From Anaerolinea thermophila (GTDB lineage Bacteria > Chloroflexota > Anaerolineae > Anaerolineales > Anaerolineaceae), in contig NZ_DYHZ01000003.1 of the NCBI RefSeq assembly GCF_020723905.1, forward strand, positions 62,001 to 126,000: 64,000 nucleotides of DNA, written 5' to 3'. Position numbers and translations under genes: made by a program. Positions 43,378 through 51,451 of this stretch are shown piece by piece (the first letter of the stretch is position 1; each line of letters opens with the position of its first letter). Below the pieces are notes generated by a model. That model was given only the letters and a program-made list of their open reading frames with translations. It ran no database searches and had not been told where the DNA came from.

Positions 43378-46300
43378 ATGAATAATGCTCAATTCATTGA
43401 TGGGCTAAAGCAATTTATCCCGGCGGAACAAATTCCATGGGTCTTGGCAGCAATTCGTCAGGATGAATGGCTTGAACAATTCCTGCAGGGCAGTGATGTT
43501 TTCCCTTTATTGAGGAATGTTCTTGGGGAAGACCCGACAACCTGGTCAATTGGAAAAATTGCCTTATTCTCTCTGTACCGGCAGGAATTCACAGAGAATT
43601 CTGGTCAGAGTGACTTCCAATCATTGATCGTGAATTCAGCCAATCGTGCTGAGGAATTACTCAAGGACGTTATCGCCAGAAGAAAAAAGCCTGTCTCACT
43701 TGAGGAGTATGCATTGCTGGGTATCGCCTTGAAAAACCTCGCTGAGATCAAAGGCTGGAAAGGAACATTTGAAGAAATCCTTAACAGGGATATCCGCGAT
43801 TTTTATCATTCTTGGAAGACAGCCGTTGTGATCAGTGGAGATTTGCAGGAAAACCCTCTCCAATGGGTGCAAACCCTTTTTGTTGAGTTTGACGACCCGT
43901 TAATTTTGGGGTGGGGAATCCACTGGCTATCCGTGCGTTTTCTGCCACTGGATAAAAAGATTGAAATCACCGCAGAGATACTGGAAAAAGCCTCGGCGGT
44001 AGTTCAGATAGAGGTTTTACAACGTCTTTCTTCCAGGGGGTATCAGGGATGGAGCCAGAAGGTCGCGGGGATTTTATTAGAAAATCATCCGCTCCTGTCT
44101 CGCTATCGTTCCAAAGTGGATTTGGATCGTCTCACATCAACCGGACTGTTGCAGTACGCATTATCTCTTCAACAATTAGCAACTTTATCCTCTCTCGCTG
44201 GCAACAATTCTCTTTCCGAATCGGTTTTGAGAGCCGCTCAGCATGCTATGCAATACTGGCAGTTAGAAGGCACTCTTCAACACGTCGTTTTGAGCCACAA
44301 AGATCTCGATCCATCCCAGGTGGAATATCTGGCTCAAAAAGTTTTTTCTGCCAATCTTTCCTCAAAAAAGTTAAAACAAATTTTAGGCGGTATTTTGTTC
44401 AGTCATCCTGAAGCAGAACACTTTGGAGTTGTCGATTCGTTGGAAAATGTTGAAGAGCCCGTATTACTGCTACTAAAAGCACAGAAACAGTTGTCTCAAG
44501 GCAATCTTTCGGTTGCGCTTGAACTGGGAAGGCTGGCTACTGAACAATTTGAAAATTTCTTAAAGGAATCGTGGGCAAAGCACCCGATTTCCTTTTCTGC
44601 TCTGGACTGGCAGGTTTTCGTACAAGGTCTGATCCAGCTGGGGCTTACCAGCGAAGCCTTGCGTTGTGCCGAAGGACTTCTGGCTTTACGTCCTGCGGAC
44701 ACACAATTGTTGCGGCTTGTCAGTGATATTCACATCAGACTGATGAATGAGGATCAAGCCTACCAGGCTGGCAAAATGGCTTATGAACTGGAGCCTGGCC
44801 AGGTGGATTTATGTCGTCACTTCGCACAGGTTTGTGAAACTACGAGGCGATGGCAGGAAGCACAAGCCCTGTGGAAAAAGTTGATTGCTTGTGCTCCAGT
44901 GGATAACAAGAATCTCAATCTGTATCTTTCTTTTGTTCGTTCCTCATTCTTTGCGGATGATCACCAGACAGTTATCCAGACCTGTAAAGTCATTCTTGAG
45001 CAATATCCGGATTGTGGTGAGGCTTATGGCTGGCTGGGTAAGGCGTACTTAAAACTGGAGGACGGGGAAAATGGTATTGCCTGTCTCACTCGTGCCACCC
45101 TGTTGCTACCTGAAGATGAGCGGTGGTGGCTATCTCTTGCGGAATATTGGTTGTCGAAACAGGATATTCCATCCGCATTGAACACATTAAAGTCTGCTGT
45201 GATGGCAGTTCCTGAAAGTGGTTCGATTTATTACCACTTGGGTAATTTGCTTTTACATCAACATCAAACATCTGAAGCATTGATTTATCTCAGAAAAGCC
45301 TCCGCTTTGCATCCGGAAAATCCAGAAATTGCTCTTCGGTTGTGTCAGGCGCTCCATGGCTTGGGATATCTCCAGGAAGCACGCCGGGTATTGGAGAATT
45401 TGAAAGGGAAATGGAATGTTCACCCTGAAATGGCTTATGAGTATTCCCGGATTGCCGTTGAGCAAAAAGACCATGAAAATGCTCTGGATGCTTTAGAAAT
45501 GGCAGTCCGCACAGAACACCCTCAAAAAGAGTGGATCTTTGAATATGCACGGTTTCTGTTGGATCATGCTGATTTACCCGGTGAACAAATCCATTTCCGG
45601 CTGGAGCAAGCCGAGACTCTGCTCAGGAATTTGGTTTCTCAGTCTCCATCGGATGAACTCACGCTTCTCCTGCTGGCTGAAGTGCTGGTTCGTAACCGTA
45701 AAACGGAAGAAGCCCATGCCATATTCTCGCAACTTGCCGAGAACGCGGAATTTATACAAAGTGCCCTGGGATGGAAAGTGTTATATGGTTTGGGTGTCAC
45801 TCTTTTGGAGATGGGTGATCACGAAGCCGGAGTAGTTTTCCTGAAGGATGCCATTACCAGACAACCAGAGAATCCAATCCTGCTCAAAGATTATGCAGAA
45901 GCCTGTGTAAAGGCTCGTCTTTATCAGGAGGCAATCAATGTAGGAGAACTGGTTTGTCGTTTGACCCCAAATGACGTGGAAAATGGAGAATGGTTTGCCC
46001 GGCTGGCGATTCAGTTGGAGAAGCCCACTTTAGCCATTGAAAAGTACACCCAGTTAATTGAAGTGGAACCCCATCGCCTTGACTTAAAACTTGCCCTGGC
46101 AGGTTTACAGGTAAAAACTGGAGCGATTGATCAGGCTTCAGGAGTACTGGAAAGTGTGGTTCAAGCCGAGACCCTGGATGATGACCTTTTACGAAAAGCA
46201 GGCTATTTATATTTGAGCATGGAGAGATTACCACAGGCAATCCAGGCATTTGAAAAAGCGCTGGCAGTCTCACTTGACCCTTCTCCTGAATTATTAAAAG

Positions 46301-48672
46301 TTCTGATGAGGGTTTATGAACAGGTGGGCAGAGTGGATGACGCCGTCAGGTCAGGGGAAATGGCAGTCCGTGCTGGCAAAGATGATCCTGAAGTTCATCT
46401 TGAGTATGCTCGCCTGTTATCTCGCTTAGGTCGAGACACGCTTGCTCAAACCACTCTTCTCCATGCGTTATCGCTACCAACTGCCAGTGACCCCATCCTC
46501 CGTTCGGCGATACATAAAGAGTTAGCCCAGATTTGCTGGAAGCAGGAAGACTTTTTAAACGGTTTAATGTATGCAGAGATGGGGTTATTGGAGAATCCAC
46601 AGTCGATTTCTTTGCAATATCTGCAAGGTCTCCTGACAACCGCACTCCTGCAGTGGGAGAAAGCCCAGCAATGGGTACAGGCAGTACCTCTGGAAAAAGA
46701 GTGGCTCTCTGAGACGGATGGAGTGAGCTCATTGATCCTCAAAGGACATCTCTCTCTCACTCAACAACCTGCGGAGACGGAAAAGGTTCTTCAATTGCTG
46801 GAAGAAGGCGGGATTACATCGCCAGAGTATAAACTTCTTAAGAGCCGCTACCTGGCAAAAGCCGGGCAATACAACGAGGCAAGACACATCCTGTCAACAA
46901 TCCCGCCAGAATTGGACAAAGAATGGAATTTATGGAAGATCAGCGCCGAACGAGAGAGTCTGTGCTTCTCCACTGCTTTGCAGCATGCTCGCGAATTTGT
47001 TCAGGAGCATCCTGAGCACTTATGGGGAATGCTGGAATTTGTAAAGTGTGTGACCATTGGAAAGGAAATCAGTCAATTGAGCCGGATGCTCAAGTTGAAA
47101 ACTGGTGGAGAACTCTCTCCAATTGTTGACGAATTGGATTGGGAAAAAGCCGATCAGATGATTCAAAAGTTGACCGGGCTGGTAGTTTCAGAAGAACTTC
47201 GTGGCTGGTCAATCCGCTTGAAGGTAGCCTTCGACCCCACTCCAGAACATCTGAAAATGCTTGCCGGGACAGTCCATTCAGCTGAAGAGGCTTCCTGTCT
47301 GATCCAGGGATTGCGAGCGATAGGGAACCTGCAAACCGCTCTTCAGATTGCTCATCCTTATTTGAAAAATGAGGCTGTTCGTTTTCAGCAAGCCCTCTGT
47401 TACATGGGTAAGGACGTATCTAAAGGATTTGAAATTGCCCGGGGATTAATTGAGGAGAAACCACAACACCCGCTTTATCAGGCTTTGTTCTCATTCCTTG
47501 CCAGAGATGCGGGAGAGACAGATTCAGCCTATCAGGCAATTTTGTCCGCCATTGCTCAATACCCGGACGAACCGGAATGGTATGCTCTCGCGGCAGAACT
47601 GGCAATTGAGTTGGGGAATTTTGAAGATGGAGTTAGCCACTGGGAAAAAGCAGTTTCTCTCCGACCTGAACGCTCTGACTATCTGCTCGAGTTGGGTTGG
47701 GCATACATGATGAGCGAATCCTATGAAAAAGCCGCTGCCATTTTGCTACGAGCCACAAAGATGGAACCCTCTAATTCATCTATCTGGTTCAATCTTGCCC
47801 AGGTATATAAACATCTTTCCCGTTTTGAAGACGCTATTACATGTGCTTTGCGCGCCAGCGAGGTCGATCCGACGCATATACAGGGGTTTATTCTGGCATC
47901 AGAGCTGTCCCTGGAAAATGGGAACCTAGACCTCGCCCGGAAATACGCTGAAAAGGCTTTAGAGAGGGACGAGTTGAACCCGAAAGCCCTGATGGCAATG
48001 GTGAAAGTCTATCATCACCTTGGAAAAGACGAACAAAGTTTATCTATGCTGGAAAGCATGCAGGGAAAGATGCCGCCTGTACTGGAACTTGATCTGGAAA
48101 AGGCTTCTCTCATTTACCAACTGCGTGGTGCACAGTCGGCATATCCGCTTACTCTGCGTCTGGTAACAGAGTTTCCTGAGGATGCCGCCAGTTTGGCTTT
48201 ACATGCCCGGGTTTTAGCGGACTTAGGGGATATCAAACAGGCAGAGCGTTTTGCATTCCGTTCATTGCGGCAGGAACCGAACCAACCGGAATTAACCCTT
48301 TCACTGGTCAGGATGCAGAGAAACGGTGGACAACTGGATCAGGCAGTACATCTGCTTACACAAGCCATTACACTCGATCCACAAAATATTGACCTTTACA
48401 TCGAACTTGGAGAGATTTACGCTGAACGGCGTGAGTACGATCTTGCTTTGCAGACTTTCCACCATGTTATCCGGATCGCTCCTCAGGATCCACGCGGTTA
48501 CTACCGTACGGCATTGATCTTGCGGGATGGAAAGGACTTTGCCGGCGCTGAAATGATGCTACAACATGCCGCAAAACTAGCCCCAGATGATGTCACCATT
48601 CACAGACAACTGGTGAGTGTCATGGCACTGAATCTCATTCATAAATCCCAGGAAGCAGGAGCCGCCTTATGA
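43378..48672 (+). CDS. giant tetratricopeptide-repeat protein (1764 residues)
   Basis: A 1764-residue alpha-helical repeat protein. From about residue 360 to the end it is almost all TPR-like units, with repeated patterns such as GEAYGWLGKAYLKLEDGENG, SIYYHLGNLLLHQHQTSEAL and IDLYIELGEIYAERREYDLA; the first 350 residues are helical but less regular. No signal peptide, membrane helix or catalytic motif is seen. TPR arrays are protein-binding scaffolds. TAGGAGGA precedes the ATG, and the stop overlaps the protease gene by 4 bp, so the two are made in a coupled way and probably interact. Confidence 0.88.
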   Translation: MNNAQFIDGLKQFIPAEQIPWVLAAIRQDEWLEQFLQGSDVFPLLRNVLGEDPTTWSIGKIALFSLYRQEFTENSGQSDFQSLIVNSANRAEELLKDVIARRKKPVSLEEYALLGIALKNLAEIKGWKGTFEEILNRDIRDFYHSWKTAVVISGDLQENPLQWVQTLFVEFDDPLILGWGIHWLSVRFLPLDKKIEITAEILEKASAVVQIEVLQRLSSRGYQGWSQKVAGILLENHPLLSRYRSKVDLDRLTSTGLLQYALSLQQLATLSSLAGNNSLSESVLRAAQHAMQYWQLEGTLQHVVLSHKDLDPSQVEYLAQKVFSANLSSKKLKQILGGILFSHPEAEHFGVVDSLENVEEPVLLLLKAQKQLSQGNLSVALELGRLATEQFENFLKESWAKHPISFSALDWQVFVQGLIQLGLTSEALRCAEGLLALRPADTQLLRLVSDIHIRLMNEDQAYQAGKMAYELEPGQVDLCRHFAQVCETTRRWQEAQALWKKLIACAPVDNKNLNLYLSFVRSSFFADDHQTVIQTCKVILEQYPDCGEAYGWLGKAYLKLEDGENGIACLTRATLLLPEDERWWLSLAEYWLSKQDIPSALNTLKSAVMAVPESGSIYYHLGNLLLHQHQTSEALIYLRKASALHPENPEIALRLCQALHGLGYLQEARRVLENLKGKWNVHPEMAYEYSRIAVEQKDHENALDALEMAVRTEHPQKEWIFEYARFLLDHADLPGEQIHFRLEQAETLLRNLVSQSPSDELTLLLLAEVLVRNRKTEEAHAIFSQLAENAEFIQSALGWKVLYGLGVTLLEMGDHEAGVVFLKDAITRQPENPILLKDYAEACVKARLYQEAINVGELVCRLTPNDVENGEWFARLAIQLEKPTLAIEKYTQLIEVEPHRLDLKLALAGLQVKTGAIDQASGVLESVVQAETLDDDLLRKAGYLYLSMERLPQAIQAFEKALAVSLDPSPELLKVLMRVYEQVGRVDDAVRSGEMAVRAGKDDPEVHLEYARLLSRLGRDTLAQTTLLHALSLPTASDPILRSAIHKELAQICWKQEDFLNGLMYAEMGLLENPQSISLQYLQGLLTTALLQWEKAQQWVQAVPLEKEWLSETDGVSSLILKGHLSLTQQPAETEKVLQLLEEGGITSPEYKLLKSRYLAKAGQYNEARHILSTIPPELDKEWNLWKISAERESLCFSTALQHAREFVQEHPEHLWGMLEFVKCVTIGKEISQLSRMLKLKTGGELSPIVDELDWEKADQMIQKLTGLVVSEELRGWSIRLKVAFDPTPEHLKMLAGTVHSAEEASCLIQGLRAIGNLQTALQIAHPYLKNEAVRFQQALCYMGKDVSKGFEIARGLIEEKPQHPLYQALFSFLARDAGETDSAYQAILSAIAQYPDEPEWYALAAELAIELGNFEDGVSHWEKAVSLRPERSDYLLELGWAYMMSESYEKAAAILLRATKMEPSNSSIWFNLAQVYKHLSRFEDAITCALRASEVDPTHIQGFILASELSLENGNLDLARKYAEKALERDELNPKALMAMVKVYHHLGKDEQSLSMLESMQGKMPPVLELDLEKASLIYQLRGAQSAYPLTLRLVTEFPEDAASLALHARVLADLGDIKQAERFAFRSLRQEPNQPELTLSLVRMQRNGGQLDQAVHLLTQAITLDPQNIDLYIELGEIYAERREYDLALQTFHHVIRIAPQDPRGYYRTALILRDGKDFAGAEMMLQHAAKLAPDDVTIHRQLVSVMALNLIHKSQEAGAAL

Positions 48673-51296
48673 ACTCAACCGTCAATGGGAATCCTGAAAT
48701 CGTTCAACGTTCAACTTTTCTCTTTTTACTTCGTCTTGCGCTGGATGCAGAAGCATACCAGTTTGGGCGTCAGGCATCATTGCACTGGCTTTCTGTTTAT
48801 CCGGGTGACCTGGAAGTGCGCCTTTTTTACGCCAAAATGCTGGCAGGGGAAGGAAAAACTGACCAGGCGGTAGGATTGTTGAAAAAACTGGTTCTCATTG
48901 ATCCTGAGTTCCTTGAAGCATATCGGGAAATGGCTCGGATCACTGCAAATAAAAGCCCGGATGAATACCGGGAAGCGGTATCGGCTTTGTACTTACTGGG
49001 AGATGAAATTCCTTCCTCTCTTCCACTGGCGGAGTGGGCTTTACCTGCTTATAGCCTGCTCAAAATGGGAGAAGGGGCAAAACTGGGCGGTGAAGAGGCT
49101 CAAAGCGTTCTCTTTCGTCATGCAGGTTTACCCCTGATTGCAATCTGGATGCATTTGAAAACCTTGCTTTCTGCCGTCCCTCAGGAAACTGCCACAGCCT
49201 TGTTGGAGTATTACCATCAACAGTTTGAAGAATGCGTTCCGATTGGTTTGGTTTTAGCGGATTTATGGATGAAGCAAGGGAAAGAAGAAGACGCCATAAC
49301 CCTTTTTCATCACTGTGTGGCTCTGGATATTGCCGGGCAGACCGTTAAGCGCTTATGGGGAAATGACCACCCTTACCGCTCCCTTTGGTTGAGTGAACTT
49401 TCTATCCCATTTGATTTACCCGTTCCTGCTCGGGTTGCTGTGCGGTTTCGCGGAAACTGGCTCGAAAGTGGTACTCTCATGAAAGATACCTCTTCTGAGA
49501 CAGTAGCAGAGCAATGTGAACAGGATGAAGAGAAAAAGGTAGAGGAATCCAGTTATTTCCAGAGGGATTCTGAGAACAAACGTGTGACACATGAAGAGAA
49601 AGTCGAATACCACACCTCGCAAGAACGGGAGCATGTTTTTCAGGATCAGGAATTACAGGCCATTGAACAGGAACTGGATCGGGTAGCCAGGCGTTTAAAG
49701 AAAAGCGGGATCTCACGGTTAGATGGGCGGTTTCCACTGTATGTCATATTTTCTTCGTGGAAAGGTTTGGAGCAACAATATGGCACCCAGACCACAAAAA
49801 TTATTGATCTGGAACTTCATCGGTTGGGGGAAGTCATCCAGAAAAGAACTGGTTGGCGATTTTTAGTTTTTTATCCCGATCATTCCCCATCGGTAAAATC
49901 ATTAGGGATGGAACCTGTTTCCAACCGGGATCCCTGGTCATTAAAACTGGCGCTTCACGATTTAGACCAGGCTTTAGCAAAAAAAGGTGAAATGATCGGC
50001 GCCCTCTTGATTGTTGGAGGGGCAAATATCGTTCCTTTCCATGCCTTGCCCAATCCCACGGATGATTATGATCAGGTCATTTATTCGGACAATCCATATG
50101 GAACCCTGGATTCTAATTATTTCATTCCTGAGTGGCCTGTTGGACGTTTACCGGGAGTTGATACCACAGCCGATGCTGGACTTTTGATTGATTCAATCCG
50201 AAGCCTGATTGCCTATCATCAGCGAGGTGGAAACTCGAATGGAAATGGTTCATCGTTCCTGGCTTTTTGGAAAACGTTTCTGCGGTTCATAGGTATTCAG
50301 AAGAATTTACCCAATATTGGGTATTCAGCCGCTGTATGGCGCAGATCCTCTGTGGCTGTTTTCCGTCCTGTTGGCAATCCTCAACATATTCTCATTTCTC
50401 CGCCCCAGGATGCCACCAGTCTGAATGTGGATCGCCTGCTCAAGCCTGAACTGGTGTACTATAACCTTCATGGCTTGGAAGATACCGGGGAATGGTATGG
50501 GCAACGGGATCCATTTGAGACCGGCGAATATGTGGATTACCCGGTAGCCCTTTCTCCTGCGTTGCTGAAGCGCAATGGACATGCTCCGCGGGTGATTTTC
50601 AGCGAAGCGTGTTACGGCGGACACATTTTGGGGAAAACGGAGGATCAGGCACTGACTTTGAAATTCCTTTCTGTGGGAACTTTGGCTGTGATTGCCTCAA
50701 CCGCGATTTCATACGGTTCGGTCAATACCCCATTAATCGCGGCTGATCTTCTGGGGAATTACTTCTGGCAGGAACTACGCAATGGAAGAACTGTAGGAGA
50801 AGCATTGATGTTAGCCAAGATTGAACTTGCCCGGGAAATGAATCGACGTCAGGGATACCTTGACCCGGAAGACCAGAAGACTTTGCTCTCCTTCGTCCTA
50901 TACGGTGATCCACTGGTTCGTTTGCAAGCCGCCAGTCCTCGAAGAAAGTCGGCTTTCCGTTTGAAAAAATCCCCCCTGATTCGCACTGCCGGGGAGACTG
51001 AAATTTTCGGGACAACTCTTGCTGTTAATGAGCAGGTGGTTGCTCAGGTTAAACAGATGGTGCGTGAATACCTGCCGGGAATTGAGAGTGCGGAAGTGAA
51101 GATTCTCTCCTGCACCCTTCCTGAGGAATTGCCCGCGCAAAAGAGCAAAAATGGAGGATCTGGACCGCGGTTAAGCGAAAAATTTGTGGTTGCCATGTCC
51201 AAAGAAATTCCATATGCCCGATCTATCCATCGCCACTACGCTAAAGCCACAATTGATTCGCAGGGTAAAGTCATTAAGCTGGTAGTGTCTCGATAA
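48669..51296 (+). CDS. TPR protein with clan-CD cysteine protease domain (C25/CHAT-like)
   Basis: An 875-residue protein. The N-terminal 250 residues contain TPR-like helices (FYAKMLAGEGKTDQAVGLLK), then a charged, probably disordered stretch at about 275-345. The C-terminal half is a caspase/gingipain-like fold: a strand with GALLIVGGANIVPFHALP, DDYDQVIYSDNPYG, the catalytic His H601 in YYNLHGLED and the nucleophile C648 in FSEACYGGHI. His-Gly and Ala-Cys with these spacings mark clan CD. No signal peptide or zymogen site is obvious, so it looks intracellular. Coupled to the giant TPR protein (ATGA) and under the same sigma-54 promoter. Substrate unknown. Confidence 0.85.
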   Translation: MNSTVNGNPEIVQRSTFLFLLRLALDAEAYQFGRQASLHWLSVYPGDLEVRLFYAKMLAGEGKTDQAVGLLKKLVLIDPEFLEAYREMARITANKSPDEYREAVSALYLLGDEIPSSLPLAEWALPAYSLLKMGEGAKLGGEEAQSVLFRHAGLPLIAIWMHLKTLLSAVPQETATALLEYYHQQFEECVPIGLVLADLWMKQGKEEDAITLFHHCVALDIAGQTVKRLWGNDHPYRSLWLSELSIPFDLPVPARVAVRFRGNWLESGTLMKDTSSETVAEQCEQDEEKKVEESSYFQRDSENKRVTHEEKVEYHTSQEREHVFQDQELQAIEQELDRVARRLKKSGISRLDGRFPLYVIFSSWKGLEQQYGTQTTKIIDLELHRLGEVIQKRTGWRFLVFYPDHSPSVKSLGMEPVSNRDPWSLKLALHDLDQALAKKGEMIGALLIVGGANIVPFHALPNPTDDYDQVIYSDNPYGTLDSNYFIPEWPVGRLPGVDTTADAGLLIDSIRSLIAYHQRGGNSNGNGSSFLAFWKTFLRFIGIQKNLPNIGYSAAVWRRSSVAVFRPVGNPQHILISPPQDATSLNVDRLLKPELVYYNLHGLEDTGEWYGQRDPFETGEYVDYPVALSPALLKRNGHAPRVIFSEACYGGHILGKTEDQALTLKFLSVGTLAVIASTAISYGSVNTPLIAADLLGNYFWQELRNGRTVGEALMLAKIELAREMNRRQGYLDPEDQKTLLSFVLYGDPLVRLQAASPRRKSAFRLKKSPLIRTAGETEIFGTTLAVNEQVVAQVKQMVREYLPGIESAEVKILSCTLPEELPAQKSKNGGSGPRLSEKFVVAMSKEIPYARSIHRHYAKATIDSQGKVIKLVVSR

Positions 51297-51329
51297 CAGG
51301 AAAATACGGGTTGCCTCCTCTCTTGGTTG

Positions 51330-51358
51330 TTGGGCGAGAGTCATTGACTTTCGCCCAA
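51330..51358 (+). terminator. hairpin after the sigma-54 operon
   Basis: A 13-bp stem (51330-51342 with 51346-51358, one G-T wobble) with a 3-nt loop lies 33 bp after the protease stop. No T-run follows, so termination may be partial. Confidence 0.5.
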
Positions 51359-51383
51359 CTGACTTAAATGGAAAAAGATTTTA

Positions 51384-51412
51384 TTGTCAAGGCATGCACG
51401 CTCGCTTATAAT
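51384..51412 (+). promoter_or_regulatory. sigma-70-type promoter of alaS
   Basis: TTGTCA (51384-51389), a 17-bp spacer and a perfect TATAAT (51407-51412). It lies inside the N-terminal extension that a start at 51368 would imply, which rules that start out. Confidence 0.8.
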
Positions 51413-51451
51413 ACTCTTCCAGGTAATACCCATATCAGGAGCAGGGTTTTT

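Noticed and set aside
43378-51296. Type III-E CRISPR (gRAMP with TPR-CHAT) locus
   Set aside because: No Cas gene or repeat array is present in the window; only the TPR plus clan-CD protease theme is shared.
51368-51451. N-terminal extension of alaS
   Set aside because: A consensus promoter (51384-51412) lies inside it and the normal family start with a ribosome site is at 51452.
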